Of a DNA stretch of 64,000 nucleotides, positions 8,173-19,726 are shown one piece after another. Source of the DNA: Pseudomonas sp. H3(2019) (lineage in GTDB: Bacteria; Pseudomonadota; Gammaproteobacteria; Pseudomonadales; Pseudomonadaceae). The stretch spans positions 174,825 to 238,824 of the forward strand of contig NZ_VMSG01000005.1 in the NCBI RefSeq assembly GCF_007713465.1, written 5' to 3'. Numbering within the stretch: position 1 is the first letter of the stretch; every line of letters starts with the position of its first letter. The notes under the pieces are model-generated. The model ran no database searches and was not told the DNA's origin. It worked only from the letters and a program-made list of their open reading frames with translations. The translations under genes and the position numbers were made by a program.

Positions 8173-8811
8173 TCAGCTGCTCGGCGTGTCGGTATCGCGC
8201 TTGCGCTTGTTGCCCATGCGCACACCGATGTCCATCAGGAACTGGAAGAAACCTTCCTGATCTTCCAGCACATTGCTCCAGAACGGCGAGTGATACAGCG
8301 CGACAGCGCCGTGCACCAGCGCCCAGGATGCGCAGTAGTGGAAGTACGGCGGCACGTCTTCAAGCTTGCCTTCGCTGATGCGGCCCTTGATCAACAAGGT
8401 CAGGCGTTCGAAGTTGGAGGCGCGAATCTTGTGCAACTCCTCGACCATCTCCGGCACCTGATTGCCCTTGACCACCTTCTCTTCCAGACGATCGAACAAC
8501 CGGTAACGTTGTGGATCGCGCATGCGGAATTCGAAGTAGGCCCGAGACAGGGCTTCCTTGTCCTTATCGACATCGGCAGAGTGCAGCAGCTCGTTCAGGT
8601 CACGCTCGTAATCGAGCATCAGGCGCAGATAGATCTCCGCCTTGGACTTGAAGTGCTTGTAGATAGTGCCTTTGCCGATACCCACGGCATCAGCGATCAT
8701 CTCGACGGTGACACTGTCTTCACCTTGTTCGAGGAACAGCTTGAGCGCGGTGTCGAGAATTTCTTGCTCGCGGCGACGAAACTCACGGACCTTACGAGGT
8801 TCTTTATGCAT
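8173..8811 (-). CDS. TetR-family transcriptional regulator
   Basis: A 212-residue TetR protein. The DNA-binding domain covers residues ~12-60, with the helix-turn-helix in TVEMIADAVGIGKGTIYKHF. The C-terminal ligand domain is followed by a charged tail (GNKRKRDTD). Position next to the aminotransferase, RgsA and tatD matches the PA2957 locus of P. aeruginosa as I recall it. The gene is divergent from the aminotransferase with only 79 bp between starts, so it may control that gene as well as itself. Its ligand is unknown. Confidence 0.9.
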   Translation of the reverse strand: MHKEPRKVREFRRREQEILDTALKLFLEQGEDSVTVEMIADAVGIGKGTIYKHFKSKAEIYLRLMLDYERDLNELLHSADVDKDKEALSRAYFEFRMRDPQRYRLFDRLEEKVVKGNQVPEMVEELHKIRASNFERLTLLIKGRISEGKLEDVPPYFHYCASWALVHGAVALYHSPFWSNVLEDQEGFFQFLMDIGVRMGNKRKRDTDTPSS

Positions 8812-8890
8812 AAGAAAAGGTCTGTAGGGGTCAAAATACGAAGCCGCGTATTATGCCTAAATTGCGCCAAATTGCACGGATCATCCGACC

Positions 8891-10024
8891 ATGACTATGT
8901 TTCTTGATGAATTTGTACAGGCTCCGGGCCTGCGTTATTTGAATCATGCAGCCGTTGCACCCTGGCCAAATCGCGCTGCCACGGCAGTAACACGCTTCGC
9001 TCAAGAGAACGTTTTACTGGGCGCGCGGGACTATTCGGACTGGATGACACTTGAACAACGGCTGCGTGAACGGCTGATGCGCCTGCTTAATGCACCGTCG
9101 ACGGATGACATCGCGCTGGTCAAAAATACTTCTGAAGCATTGTCTTTTGTCGCCTTCGGACTGCCATGGCAAAGCGGCGACCAGATCGTCATCAGCGATG
9201 AAGAATTCCCTTCCAATCGCATCGTCTGGGAAGCATTGGCGGCACAAGGCGTGGAAGTGGTGCAGGCCAGCCTCACAGGCGATGACCCGGAAGGCGCCCT
9301 GCTGGCAGCCTGCGGACCGCGGACTCGCTTGATGTCGGTGAGCGCGGTGCAATTCGCCAGCGGCCTGCGCCTCGACCTGCAACGCCTGGGTGCCGGCTGC
9401 AAACAACAGAACGTGCTGTTTTGCATCGACGCCATCCAGCAACTGGGTGCCCTGCCCTTCGACGTCCAGAGCTATCAATGCGACTTCGCCATGGCCGACG
9501 GCCACAAATGGCTGCTCGGACCAGAAGGCCTGGGGGTGTTCTATGTGCGCAGCGAACTGCGTGAACAACTGAAACTGCACGAATTCGGCTGGCACATGCT
9601 CGAGCACATGGGCGATTACACTCGCACCGAATGGGAACCGGCCAAGAGTGCACGCCGCTTTGAATGCGGCAGCCCGAACATGCTCGGGGCGATGGCGCTG
9701 GAAGCCAGTCTGTCGTTATTGGAAGAAGTCGGCATGGAGCACGTCGCAGCACTGATCGCCGAGCGCGTGAAATGGCTGCAGGACGGCCTGAGCGCGATTC
9801 CCGGCGTCGTACTGCATAGCCCGCTGAATCCAGCCCGGCGCGGGGGGATTCTTTCGTTCAGTATCGACGGCATCGATAATCAGACTGTTTACGAGGCCCT
9901 GAAAGCTCAGCAGGTGGTCTGCATCCCGCGCGGCCCAGGCATTCGTTTTTCACCGCACTTCTACACCGAAAAGCGAGTGATCGACGAGACTGTCGCCATT
10001 GTCGCCTCGATCGCCAGGCAGTGA
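8891..10024 (+). CDS. Class V PLP-dependent aminotransferase
   Basis: A 377-residue fold-type I PLP enzyme of the class V (NifS/IscS-like) group. The Schiff-base lysine sits in ADGHKWLLGP, and the preceding FCIDAIQQLGA supplies the cofactor-ring aspartate. There is no cysteine-bearing loop of the IscS type near the C-terminus, so it is more likely an aminotransferase or lyase than a cysteine desulfurase. Substrate unknown. It is divergent from the TetR gene and precedes the RgsA RNA. Confidence 0.85.
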   Translation: MTMFLDEFVQAPGLRYLNHAAVAPWPNRAATAVTRFAQENVLLGARDYSDWMTLEQRLRERLMRLLNAPSTDDIALVKNTSEALSFVAFGLPWQSGDQIVISDEEFPSNRIVWEALAAQGVEVVQASLTGDDPEGALLAACGPRTRLMSVSAVQFASGLRLDLQRLGAGCKQQNVLFCIDAIQQLGALPFDVQSYQCDFAMADGHKWLLGPEGLGVFYVRSELREQLKLHEFGWHMLEHMGDYTRTEWEPAKSARRFECGSPNMLGAMALEASLSLLEEVGMEHVAALIAERVKWLQDGLSAIPGVVLHSPLNPARRGGILSFSIDGIDNQTVYEALKAQQVVCIPRGPGIRFSPHFYTEKRVIDETVAIVASIARQ

Positions 10025-10114
10025 GAACTCAAGCGAAGTGCCTGTATTCCAAATATGTTTAAGAAACAGGTGGGGCAAACTGGACTCGGCGCAATAGTGA
10101 TCAATACTTGAACT

Positions 10115-10232
10115 GTCGGCGTGACATCTCCCCCAAGTGTTGCGCCGATGAAGGTACCAAAGGACCGCGTACCTTTGTTTTACTCCTAATGGTCTTAACC
10201 CGGATTCACCCCCCAGAACCCGGGTTTTTTTT
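10115..10232 (+). ncRNA. rgsA: Small RNA RgsA (P16-type)
   Basis: The gap between the aminotransferase gene and tatD holds a complete small-RNA unit: CAATACT at 10102-10108 resembles an RpoS-type -10 box, a stem AAGGTAC/GTACCTT follows near 10151-10176, and a strong terminator ends at 10232. The predicted RNA is about 118 nt. In Pseudomonas this position upstream of tatD is where the RpoS- and GacA-dependent RgsA RNA is encoded, as I recall it. The start is inferred; the end is set by the terminator. Confidence 0.75.
10197..10232 (+). terminator. Intrinsic terminator of the small RNA
   Basis: AACCCGG (10197-10203) pairs with CCGGGTT (10220-10226) and is followed by eight T (10225-10232). It points on the plus strand and ends the RgsA-like transcript just before the convergent tatD gene. 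Confidence 0.85.
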
Positions 10233-10263
10233 GCCTGCGATTTGAGCCAACGACCCACCCCTG

Positions 10264-11052
10264 TCAAATCGACTTGACATGCGCCAACGGAAACAGCCGC
10301 TTGAAGTTTTCCGTAGTCTGCTCGGCAAAGCGCTCATAGGACTCGCCGCGCAACATGGCCAGAAACTCCGCGACATCCCGCACGTACTGCGGAAGATTCG
10401 GCTTGCCGCGATGAGGAATTGGCGCCAGGTACGGCGAATCGGTTTCCACCAGCAGGCGGTCCGCCGGTACTTGCCGGGCCACATCGCGCAAGGCATCGGC
10501 ATTGCGGAAAGTCACGATCCCCGACAACGAAATATAAAAACCCAGATCCAGTGCGGCCTTGGCCATGTCCCAGTCTTCGGTGAAGCAATGCAACACCCCG
10601 GCCTGCGGCAACGCTGCCTCACGCAGTAACGTCAGCGTGTCGGCGCGGGCGCCACGGGTATGGACAATCACCGGCTTGCCGGTCTGCCGGGCCGCTTGCA
10701 GGTGCAAACGGAAGGACTCCTGCTGCAACTCGGCCGCTTCTGGCTCGTAGTGGTAGTCCAGACCGGTTTCACCGATTGCCACCACCCGCGGATGATTGAG
10801 TTCCTGCAGCAGCCAGTCCAGCGCCGGCGCGGCGCCCGGCTGAACATCCAGTGGATGCACGCCCACCGAACAATCGACATCGTCGTAACGCTCGGCGAGG
10901 GCCTTGACGTCCTTGGCGTTGTCGACACTGACGCCGATACAAAGAAAGTGCCCGACCCCGCGCTGACGAGCAGCGGCAAGCGCAGCATCCAGCGAGCCGT
11001 CGTGTGCGGCGAGGTCGAGACGGTCAAGGTGACAATGGGAATCTACGAGCAT
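10264..11052 (-). CDS. TatD-family metal-dependent hydrolase
   Basis: A 262-residue TIM-barrel hydrolase of the TatD family (Mg-dependent DNase-type). The metal site is seen as the N-terminal DSHCHLDRL, then IGETGLDYH, IVHTRGA and the C-terminal VETDSPYLAPI. The ATG at 11052 is chosen because the protein starts with the conserved LVDSHCH strand; a TTG 12 bp upstream is less likely. It follows pilZ, with only 12 bp between them, and belongs to the long minus-strand unit. Confidence 0.92.
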   Translation of the reverse strand: MLVDSHCHLDRLDLAAHDGSLDAALAAARQRGVGHFLCIGVSVDNAKDVKALAERYDDVDCSVGVHPLDVQPGAAPALDWLLQELNHPRVVAIGETGLDYHYEPEAAELQQESFRLHLQAARQTGKPVIVHTRGARADTLTLLREAALPQAGVLHCFTEDWDMAKAALDLGFYISLSGIVTFRNADALRDVARQVPADRLLVETDSPYLAPIPHRGKPNLPQYVRDVAEFLAMLRGESYERFAEQTTENFKRLFPLAHVKSI

Positions 11053-11064
11053 AAAAGACGGCAA

Positions 11065-11421
11065 CTACATCGTATGAGTGGGACGGTCGGACTTCAGGGT
11101 TCCGACCAGATAGGTTTCGATTCGGCTTCGGGCGGTGTCGTCGCCTTCATTGAACTGCACGCCGACACCGGCGGCGCGATTCCCCTGAGCACCTTTGGGG
11201 GTGATCCAGGTCACTGTACCGGCCACCGGAATTTTTTCCGGTTCATCCATCAAGTGCAGCAGCATGAATACCTCGTCGCCCAACTTGTAGCTTTTGTTGG
11301 TCGGGATAAACAGGCCGCCATTCTTGATGAACGGCATGTAGGCCGCATAAAGCACGGATTTGTCCTTGATGGTCAGGGACAGGATGCCGTTGCGCGGGCC
11401 CAGACTGACGAGTTCGTTCAT
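11065..11421 (-). CDS. pilZ: Type IV pilus PilZ protein
   Basis: A 118-residue PilZ-domain protein matching canonical PilZ of type IV pilus biogenesis (GILSLTIKDKSVLYAAYMPF, then AGTVTWITPKGAQGNRAAG). It lacks the N-terminal RxxxR motif used to bind cyclic di-GMP, as is known for this founding member. The ATG at 11421 is preferred over one 12 bases upstream because GGAGGT lies at the right distance. It sits between holB and tatD, the standard pseudomonad order. Confidence 0.93.
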   Translation of the reverse strand: MNELVSLGPRNGILSLTIKDKSVLYAAYMPFIKNGGLFIPTNKSYKLGDEVFMLLHLMDEPEKIPVAGTVTWITPKGAQGNRAAGVGVQFNEGDDTARSRIETYLVGTLKSDRPTHTM

Positions 11422-11463
11422 GCTGACCTCCATGGCTGATGATCAGAGTCTAGGCGCAGAAGC

Positions 11464-13084
<1,621 letters not shown>

Positions 13085-13094
13085 TTAGTCAGAG

Positions 13095-14282
13095 TCATTG
13101 CGGGCTTTGCGGCTCATCGGCACTCGGTGCCGGAGCGGCAGCCGGAGCCGGAGCCGGTTGCGATGACGGCAATTGCGGTATCGCCTCCGGAGCCGTGTCG
13201 GACGATGCCGGAGGAGTCGGTTGCGTATCAGGCGCCGCAGTTCCGTTGGCCGGCGCCGGGCTGGAACGGTAATCGGCGCGTCGTTTGATCTGGAACTCGC
13301 GCACAGCACTGTTGTGGGCATCCAGGTCGTCGGAGAACACGTGACTGCCATCACCACGCGCCACGAAATACAAACTGGTACCGGACACCGGATTCAGCGC
13401 CGCATGAATCGCCTCACGACCCACCATGGCAATCGGCGTTGGCGGCAACCCAGCGATCATATAGGTATTGTAGGGCGTCGGTTCTTTCAGGTGGGCGCGG
13501 GTCAACTTGCCGTTGTAGCGATCACCCAGGCCATAGATCACCGTCGGATCGGTTTGCAGCAACATGCCGATCTGCATGCGCCGCACGAACACCCCGGCAA
13601 TCTGCCCTCGTTCTTGCGCCACACCGGTTTCCTTCTCGACCAGGGAGGCCATGATCAGCGCCTGATAGGGTTCGGTATAGGGTGCGTCGGGGGAGCGCTT
13701 GCTCCACTCTTTGGCGAGGACGTCGTCGAGGCGCTCGTATGCTTTTTCCAGCAGTTCGGCGTCCGTCATGCCCCGCACAAAACGATAGGTGTCCGGGAAA
13801 AACCGGCCCTCCGGAAACACTCCGGCGTGACCGAGCTTGTCCATCACATCGCTGTCGCTCAGCCCGGCAAGGGTTTGTTGGAGTTTGTCATTTTTTGCCA
13901 GCGCCGCACGGACCTGATGGAAGTTCCAGCCCTCGACCAGCGTCAGGCTGTACTGAACCACTTCACCGCGCTGCCAAAGACCGATCAAGCCCTGTGCGCT
14001 CATGCCCGGCAGCATGCGGTATTCGCCGCTGTGCAGCGGCTGCGCGGCAAGGTTCAAGCGCCAGTACAGGCGCAGCCAAAAGGCGTCCTGAAGCACACCG
14101 TCGGTTTCGAGGCGATTGAAGGTCCCCGACGGTGTCGCGCCGCTCGGTACATCCAGTAACTCTTCCTGAGTAATCTTGAGTGGCTGCTCCAGCGCCGAGT
14201 TGATCTTCCAGGCCGAAGCGCCCAGCAGTAGCCCTGCCAGAACCAGTCCGGTTTCCAGCAGCAGCAAGAATTTACGTCTCAC
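13095..14282 (-). CDS. mltG: Endolytic murein transglycosylase MltG
   Basis: A 395-residue YceG/MltG protein: one N-terminal membrane helix (FLLLLETGLVLAGLLLGASA), a LysM-like region, then the catalytic domain with the ASLVEKETG glutamate and the GLPPTPIAMVG and HVFSDDLDAHN segments. It cleaves nascent glycan strands in the periplasm. The last ~50 residues form a Pro/Ala-rich tail that looks unstructured. It lies between pabC and tmk as in most gammaproteobacteria. Confidence 0.94.
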   Translation of the reverse strand: MRRKFLLLLETGLVLAGLLLGASAWKINSALEQPLKITQEELLDVPSGATPSGTFNRLETDGVLQDAFWLRLYWRLNLAAQPLHSGEYRMLPGMSAQGLIGLWQRGEVVQYSLTLVEGWNFHQVRAALAKNDKLQQTLAGLSDSDVMDKLGHAGVFPEGRFFPDTYRFVRGMTDAELLEKAYERLDDVLAKEWSKRSPDAPYTEPYQALIMASLVEKETGVAQERGQIAGVFVRRMQIGMLLQTDPTVIYGLGDRYNGKLTRAHLKEPTPYNTYMIAGLPPTPIAMVGREAIHAALNPVSGTSLYFVARGDGSHVFSDDLDAHNSAVREFQIKRRADYRSSPAPANGTAAPDTQPTPPASSDTAPEAIPQLPSSQPAPAPAAAPAPSADEPQSPQ

Positions 14283-14285
14283 GAA

Positions 14286-15101
14286 TCAAGCATCCAGTAG
14301 CGCGCGGGCAATGCCTTGCAGTTTACGGGTGAGCGGCCCAACCGGCCAGCTCAGTGCAGAATAAGCGCGTACCGGCCAGATGCCGTACACGCTGTTGCAG
14401 ACGAAAACTTCATCAGCCTGTTGCAGCTGATCAAGGCTGATGTCAGTGACATGCATGACAATCCCCAACCTCTTGGCCTGGGACAAGAGTTCGGCGCGCA
14501 TCACTCCGGCAACGCCGCAACGACTCAGATCAGCCGTCAACAACGCGCCATCACGCACCAGGAACAGATTACTGAAAACACCCTCGATCACCCGCCCCTG
14601 AAGATCCAGCATCAAGCCTTCGGCGTGCTCGGTATCCTGCCATTCGGAACGGGCAATGACCTGTTCAAGACGATTGAGGTGCTTGAGGCCGGCGAGTAGC
14701 GGCTGCTCGGAAAGTCGGGTGGTGCAGGGAAACAGCCTGATACCTTGCTGCGCATGGACAGCAGGATAAGCCGCAGGAGGATTGCCTTGCAGAATACGGC
14801 GCGGCGACACCGAAGGATCGGCCGCGTAACCACGCTGGCTGTCGCCACGGGTCAGGATCAACTTGAGTACACCTTCGCCAAGGGCGGTGGCGTACGTCAG
14901 TAACTCACTGCGAATCAATGCGTGATCCGCGTTAATCGCCAAACGCGAGCAGCCATCGGCCAGACGACTCAAATGTCGATCCAGCAGCAATGGCTGCCCG
15001 CCTTTGACGGCAATGGTCTCGAACAGACCATCGCCATACGCCAGGCCGCGGTCTTTTAGCGACAGTGCGTCAGCCGGCTGACCGTCGACCCAGCTTTCCA
15101 T
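14286..15101 (-). CDS. pabC: Aminodeoxychorismate lyase
   Basis: A 271-residue fold-type IV PLP enzyme that converts 4-amino-4-deoxychorismate to p-aminobenzoate and pyruvate for folate synthesis. Key segments are DRGLAYGDGLFETI near the N-terminus, the GLKHLNRLEQV lysine region and the C-terminal SVYGIWPV loop. The ATG at 15101 overlaps the fabF stop by one base (TGATG), which indicates coupled translation. Confidence 0.93.
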   Translation of the reverse strand: MESWVDGQPADALSLKDRGLAYGDGLFETIAVKGGQPLLLDRHLSRLADGCSRLAINADHALIRSELLTYATALGEGVLKLILTRGDSQRGYAADPSVSPRRILQGNPPAAYPAVHAQQGIRLFPCTTRLSEQPLLAGLKHLNRLEQVIARSEWQDTEHAEGLMLDLQGRVIEGVFSNLFLVRDGALLTADLSRCGVAGVMRAELLSQAKRLGIVMHVTDISLDQLQQADEVFVCNSVYGIWPVRAYSALSWPVGPLTRKLQGIARALLDA

Positions 15102-16345
15102 CAATCGGCGAACCGGCGGAACACCAGCGAGCCATTGGTACCGCCAAAACCGAACGAGTTGGACAGCACCACATCGATCTTCGCGTCGCGCGCGGCGTGC
15201 GGCACGAAGTCGAGGTCGCAACCTTCATCCGGCTCATCAAGGTTGATGGTCGGCGGTGCCACCTGGCCGTTGATTGCCAGCACACTGAAAATCGCTTCAA
15301 CCGCGCCCGCTGCACCCAGCAGGTGACCGGTCATGGACTTGGTCGAGCTGACCGCCAGCTTGTAGGCGTGATCGCCAAACACCGACTTGATGGCGCAGAC
15401 TTCGGCGAGGTCGCCGGCCGAAGTCGACGTACCATGGGCGTTGATGTACTGGATCTGGTCGACGTTCAGCTTGGCGTCACGCAGCGCGTTGACGATGCAA
15501 CGTGCAGCGCCTGCGCCATCGGCCGGCGGCGAGGTCATGTGGTACGCATCGCCACTCATGCCAAAGCCGATCAGCTCGGCGTAAATGGTCGCACCACGCG
15601 CCTTGGCGTGCTCCAGCTCTTCAAGCACCAACGCGCCGGCACCGTCGGACAACACGAAGCCATCACGGCCCTTGTCCCATGGACGGCTGGCGCGGGTCGG
15701 CTCGTCATTGCGGGTCGACAACGCACGAGCAGCACCAAAGCCACCCATGCCAAGACCGCAAGCGGCCATCTCGGCACCACCGGCAATCATCACGTCGGCT
15801 TCGCCGTAGGCAATATTGCGCGCCGCCATACCGATGCAGTGCGTACCGGTGGTACAGGCTGTCGAAATGGCGTAGTTGGGCCCCTGTGCACCCAGATGGA
15901 TGGACAGGAAACCGGAAATCATATTGATGATCGAGCCCGGCACGAAAAACGGAGAAATCCGCCGTGGCCCCGAATCATGCAGCGTGCGGCTGGTTTCTTC
16001 GATATTGGTCAGACCGCCAATACCCGAGCCCATGGCCACGCCGATGCGTTCACGATTGGCGTCGGTGACTTCCAGGCCAGCGTTACGCACTGCCTGAAAC
16101 CCTGCTGCCAGACCGTATTGAATGAACAGGTCGAGTTTGCGAGCTTCCTTGACCGACAGGTATTCCTCGACATTGAAGCCCTTTACCGAGCCGCCAAAAC
16201 GGGTGGAATAGGCAGAAAGGTCGGTGTGTTCGATCAGACCAATGCCACTGCGGCCAGCCAGAATGCCCTGCCAGCTGCTCGGCACATCCGTGCCCAGTGG
16301 CGACAACATACCCATACCGGTGACTACGACGCGTCTACGCGACAC
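15101..16345 (-). CDS. fabF: 3-oxoacyl-ACP synthase II
   Basis: A 414-residue beta-ketoacyl-ACP synthase that elongates acyl-ACP chains. The catalytic cysteine lies in [12 protein letters not shown]; the two active-site histidines are in [11 protein letters not shown] and [12 protein letters not shown]. Length is as expected. It follows acpP after a hairpin terminator and is coupled to pabC. Confidence 0.97.
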   Translation of the reverse strand: MSRRRVVVTGMGMLSPLGTDVPSSWQGILAGRSGIGLIEHTDLSAYSTRFGGSVKGFNVEEYLSVKEARKLDLFIQYGLAAGFQAVRNAGLEVTDANRERIGVAMGSGIGGLTNIEETSRTLHDSGPRRISPFFVPGSIINMISGFLSIHLGAQGPNYAISTACTTGTHCIGMAARNIAYGEADVMIAGGAEMAACGLGMGGFGAARALSTRNDEPTRASRPWDKGRDGFVLSDGAGALVLEELEHAKARGATIYAELIGFGMSGDAYHMTSPPADGAGAARCIVNALRDAKLNVDQIQYINAHGTSTSAGDLAEVCAIKSVFGDHAYKLAVSSTKSMTGHLLGAAGAVEAIFSVLAINGQVAPPTINLDEPDEGCDLDFVPHAARDAKIDVVLSNSFGFGGTNGSLVFRRFAD

Positions 16346-16391
16346 AGCACTCTCCTTTTTTCAAATGACGACTTTGCATCAGGCCTAAAGG

Positions 16392-16426
16392 AAAAAACCG
16401 CACGCCGTGATGGCAGTGCGGTTTTT
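16392..16426 (-). terminator. Terminator/attenuator between acpP and fabF
   Basis: AAACCGCA and TGCGGTTT form a stem flanked by A and T runs in the 110-bp gap between acpP and fabF. Read on the minus strand it is an intrinsic terminator, so many acpP transcripts probably end here. This would fit the much higher demand for ACP than for FabF. Confidence 0.75.
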
Positions 16427-16455
16427 CCATGACAGCTAACAACGGCTACAAACTA

Positions 16456-16692
16456 TTACGCCTGATGGCTAGTAACGTAGTCGATGGCAGCTTGTACAGT
16501 AGTGATCTTCTCAGCTTCTTCGTCAGGAATTTCGGTCTCGAATTCCTCTTCCAGAGCCATCACCAGCTCAACGGTGTCAAGGGAGTCGGCACCCAGGTCT
16601 TCAACGAAGGAAGCAGTGTTCACAACTTCTTCTTCTTTAACGCCCAGTTGCTCAGCAACGATTTTCTTGACGCGCTCTTCGATGGTGCTCAT
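16456..16692 (-). CDS. acpP: Acyl carrier protein
   Basis: A 78-residue acidic protein with the phosphopantetheine attachment serine in [15 protein letters not shown]. It carries growing acyl chains for fatty acid and lipid A synthesis in the cytoplasm. The 197-bp gap upstream, with a GGAG-type ribosome site, leaves room for its own promoter in addition to read-through from fabG. Confidence 0.98.
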   Translation of the reverse strand: MSTIEERVKKIVAEQLGVKEEEVVNTASFVEDLGADSLDTVELVMALEEEFETEIPDEEAEKITTVQAAIDYVTSHQA

Positions 16693-16889
16693 ACCTTGTT
16701 TTCACTCCTAATGGACAAATTCAGGCAGCTGGCCAGTGGGTAAGTGTATAGAAAGGCTTTTCAGTTTTTCAACTGAAAGCTTCACTCCTCAAACCCTGAC
16801 GACCCTCTGCCTATAAATAGATTGCAGCTTTATAACGGATTTTAGACAGCTCGTATGACATTTTTTTGAAGCAATCCGTCACATTTGAA

Positions 16890-17630
16890 TTACATGTACA
16901 TCCCGCCGTTCACCGGGATTGTAGCCCCAGTCACGTAAGCCGCACCGTCCGACGCAAGAAAAGCGACCACGGACGCGATCTCTTGAGCTTGCCCCAGACG
17001 GCCCAGCGGAATTTGCGCCTGCAAGGCTTCACGCTGCGCTTCTGGCAGTTCGCGGGTCATATCGGTATCGATGAACCCAGGGGCCACCGAGTTGACCGTA
17101 ATCGAGCGCGAACCCACTTCACGCGCCAGAGCGCGGCTGAAACCTTCCAGACCTGCCTTGGCGGCCGCATAGTTTACTTGGCCTGCGTTGCCCATGGCAC
17201 CCACAACCGAACCAATACTGATAATTCGTCCCCAGCGCGCCTTGGTCATGCCACGCAAAACACCCTTGGACAGGCGAAACAGGCTGTTCAGATTGGTATC
17301 GACGACATCATGCCACTCGTCATCTTTCATGCGCATCATCAGGTTATCACGGGTGATACCGGCATTATTCACCAGAATCGCCGGCGCACCGAACTGCTCC
17401 TGAATGCTCGCCAGCACGGCCGCTACGGACTCGTCGCTGGTGACATTGAGCTCAAGACCGGTGCCTTGAATGCCGTTTTCTTTCAGGGTTGCCGCGATGC
17501 GCTCAGCGCCCGAAGCAGAAGTCGCAGTACCCACCACGATAGCGCCCTGACGACCCAGTTCCAGTGCGATAGCCTGGCCAATACCACGGCTCGCGCCGGT
17601 AACCAGTGCAACTTTACCTTGCAGACTCAT
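16890..17630 (-). CDS. fabG: 3-oxoacyl-ACP reductase
   Basis: A 246-residue short-chain dehydrogenase using NADPH to reduce 3-oxoacyl-ACP. The cofactor loop is TGASRGIG, NNAG follows, and the catalytic Ser-Tyr-Lys set is in ISIGSVVGAMGNAGQVNYAAAK. It starts 17 bp after the end of fabD. Confidence 0.97.
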   Translation of the reverse strand: MSLQGKVALVTGASRGIGQAIALELGRQGAIVVGTATSASGAERIAATLKENGIQGTGLELNVTSDESVAAVLASIQEQFGAPAILVNNAGITRDNLMMRMKDDEWHDVVDTNLNSLFRLSKGVLRGMTKARWGRIISIGSVVGAMGNAGQVNYAAAKAGLEGFSRALAREVGSRSITVNSVAPGFIDTDMTRELPEAQREALQAQIPLGRLGQAQEIASVVAFLASDGAAYVTGATIPVNGGMYM

Positions 17631-17647
17631 GCAGGCTTCTCCTAAGT

Positions 17648-18586
17648 TCAGGCCAACGCTGCACGAGCAGCAGCGAAAGCATCCGGGGTGTTCAGGTTAG
17701 AGGTCGACACGCCTTCGGCGCAGCGCTTGTTCAGGCCAGCCAGGACTTTGCCCGGACCGCATTCAACCAGTTGAGTAGCACCTTTGGCGGCCAGCGCCTG
17801 TACCGACTCAACCCAGCGAACAGGCTTGTAGAGCTGCTCGAGCAGATCGCGCTTGAGGGTTTCCAGGTCCGGCGCCACATCAGCGCTGACGTTCTGCACC
17901 AACGGGATTTGCGGAGCCTGCCAGTTGATTGCAGCAATCGACTCGGCAAAACGCTCGGCAGCCGGGCGCATCAGTTCGCAGTGCGACGGCACGCTGACCG
18001 GCAGCGGCATGGCGCGCTTGGCACCACGCGCCTTGCAGCCTTCAATGGCGCGCTCGACAGCCGCCTTGGCACCGGCGATTACCACCTGGCCCGGCGAGTT
18101 GAAGTTGACCGCACTGACGACTTCGCCTTGCGCCGCTTCGGCACAGGCAGCCAGCACATCAGCGTCGTCCAGACCGAGAATGGCAGCCATACCGCCCTGC
18201 CCGGCCGGCACCGCTTCCTGCATCAGTTGACCGCGACGCTCTACCAGCTTCACCGCGTCGCCCAGACTCAGGCTGCCGGCCGCGACCAGCGCGCTGTACT
18301 CACCCAGGCTATGACCGGCAACGTAAGCCGGACGTGCGCCGCCCTCAGCCAGCCACAGACGCCACAAGGCAATCGAAGCGGTGAGAATCGCCGGTTGGGT
18401 TTTGTCGGTTTGATTGAGCTGCTCTTCCGGCCCTTGCTGGGTCAGCGCCCACAGGTCGTAACCCAGAGCATCGGAAGCTTCTTTGAAAGTGTCGAGGATC
18501 AACGGATGTTGCGCGCCCAACTCGGCCAGCATGCCGAGGGACTGCGAACCCTGTCCTGGAAAGACGAATGCGAGGGAAGCAGACAT
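17648..18586 (-). CDS. fabD: Malonyl-CoA:ACP transacylase
   Basis: A 312-residue acyltransferase that loads malonyl groups on ACP. The nucleophile serine is in GHSLGEYSAL, the N-terminal FPGQGSQ loop is present, and the catalytic histidine is in VPSHCELM. The ATG at 18586 is chosen because MSASLAFVFPGQ is the family start. A 126-bp gap to plsX upstream may hold a promoter. Confidence 0.97.
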   Translation of the reverse strand: MSASLAFVFPGQGSQSLGMLAELGAQHPLILDTFKEASDALGYDLWALTQQGPEEQLNQTDKTQPAILTASIALWRLWLAEGGARPAYVAGHSLGEYSALVAAGSLSLGDAVKLVERRGQLMQEAVPAGQGGMAAILGLDDADVLAACAEAAQGEVVSAVNFNSPGQVVIAGAKAAVERAIEGCKARGAKRAMPLPVSVPSHCELMRPAAERFAESIAAINWQAPQIPLVQNVSADVAPDLETLKRDLLEQLYKPVRWVESVQALAAKGATQLVECGPGKVLAGLNKRCAEGVSTSNLNTPDAFAAARAALA

Positions 18587-18712
18587 GTAACAAGCCCCTA
18601 ATGATCTTGTCGTCGGAGAATTGACGTCCTGTACTGCTGGACGCAAGAAACTGACAGTTGGATGGCTAATTGAACTGAGCGGTCACATTTAAGCATTGTC
18701 GGGCGAAAATGC

Positions 18713-19723
18713 CTAAAGCAACAAATCCTCGAGACGACCGTGAAGCCGCTGCGGGAGGTTCTCCTGAATCTCGATCAAGGCGCGCTGAATGGCACTCTGG
18801 AAGCCCTGCACACCGGCCGAACCGTGACTTTTAACGACGATCCCCTGCAAACCGAGGAAGCTTGCGCCATTATGTCGCGCAGGCGCCAGATCAGCCTGCA
18901 AGCGCCTCATCAACGGCAACGCCAAAGCCCCGACCATTCTCGACGCCAGGTTTTGCTTGAACAACGCCTCGATCCGCCCGGCAATCATGGTTGCCAGCCC
19001 TTCGCTGGATTTGAGCAGGATATTGCCGACAAAACCGTCGCAAACCACCACATCAGCCTCGCCGCGGTACACGCCATCCCCCTCGACGAAGCCGATGTAA
19101 TTCAGCCCGCGAGCATTTTGCAGCAGCGTGGCCGCCAGCTTGACCTGTTGATTACCCTTGATGTCTTCGGTGCCGATGTTCAGCAACGCGACTTTCGGGC
19201 GAGCAATGCCCAGGGTTTCAGCCGCCACAGAGCCCATCACCGCGAACTGGAACAGGTGCTCGGCACTGCAATCGACATTCGCCCCCAGATCGAGCAACTG
19301 GCAATAACCACGCTGCGTCGGGATCGCCGCCACCATGGCCGGCCGATCGATACCCGGCAAGGTCTTGAGCACATAACGCGACAACGCCATCAGCGCACCG
19401 GTATTGCCGGCACTGACACAGGCCTGAACCTTGCCCTCACGCAACAACTCAAGCGCAACCCGCATCGAGGAGTCCGGCTTGCCGCGCAGGGCCTGGGAAG
19501 GCTTTTCGTCCATACCGATCACGTCGCTGGCCGGCACAATCGTCAGGCGCGCGCGATCCACAGCCGACTGGCTGGCGATCAATTCTTCTAAAAGGGAGGG
19601 TTGACCGACGAGGGTCAGGTACAACGAGGGCGTAGCAGACAGACAAGCAAGGCTTGCCTGAACAATGCTGCGGGGACCGAAGTCCCCGCCCATTGCGTCA
19701 ATCGCGATGACTTGAGCGGACAA
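18713..19723 (-). CDS. plsX: Phosphate acyltransferase PlsX
   Basis: A 336-residue enzyme that makes acyl-phosphate from acyl-ACP for phospholipid synthesis. It carries the N-terminal [12 protein letters not shown] segment and [12 protein letters not shown]. The reading frame most likely starts with TTG at 19723, which gives [13 protein letters not shown]; the next ATG falls inside the conserved AMGGD segment. It starts 3 bp after the rpmF stop, so translation is probably coupled. Confidence 0.95.
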   Translation of the reverse strand: MSAQVIAIDAMGGDFGPRSIVQASLACLSATPSLYLTLVGQPSLLEELIASQSAVDRARLTIVPASDVIGMDEKPSQALRGKPDSSMRVALELLREGKVQACVSAGNTGALMALSRYVLKTLPGIDRPAMVAAIPTQRGYCQLLDLGANVDCSAEHLFQFAVMGSVAAETLGIARPKVALLNIGTEDIKGNQQVKLAATLLQNARGLNYIGFVEGDGVYRGEADVVVCDGFVGNILLKSSEGLATMIAGRIEALFKQNLASRMVGALALPLMRRLQADLAPARHNGASFLGLQGIVVKSHGSAGVQGFQSAIQRALIEIQENLPQRLHGRLEDLLL

Positions 19724-19726
19724 GGA

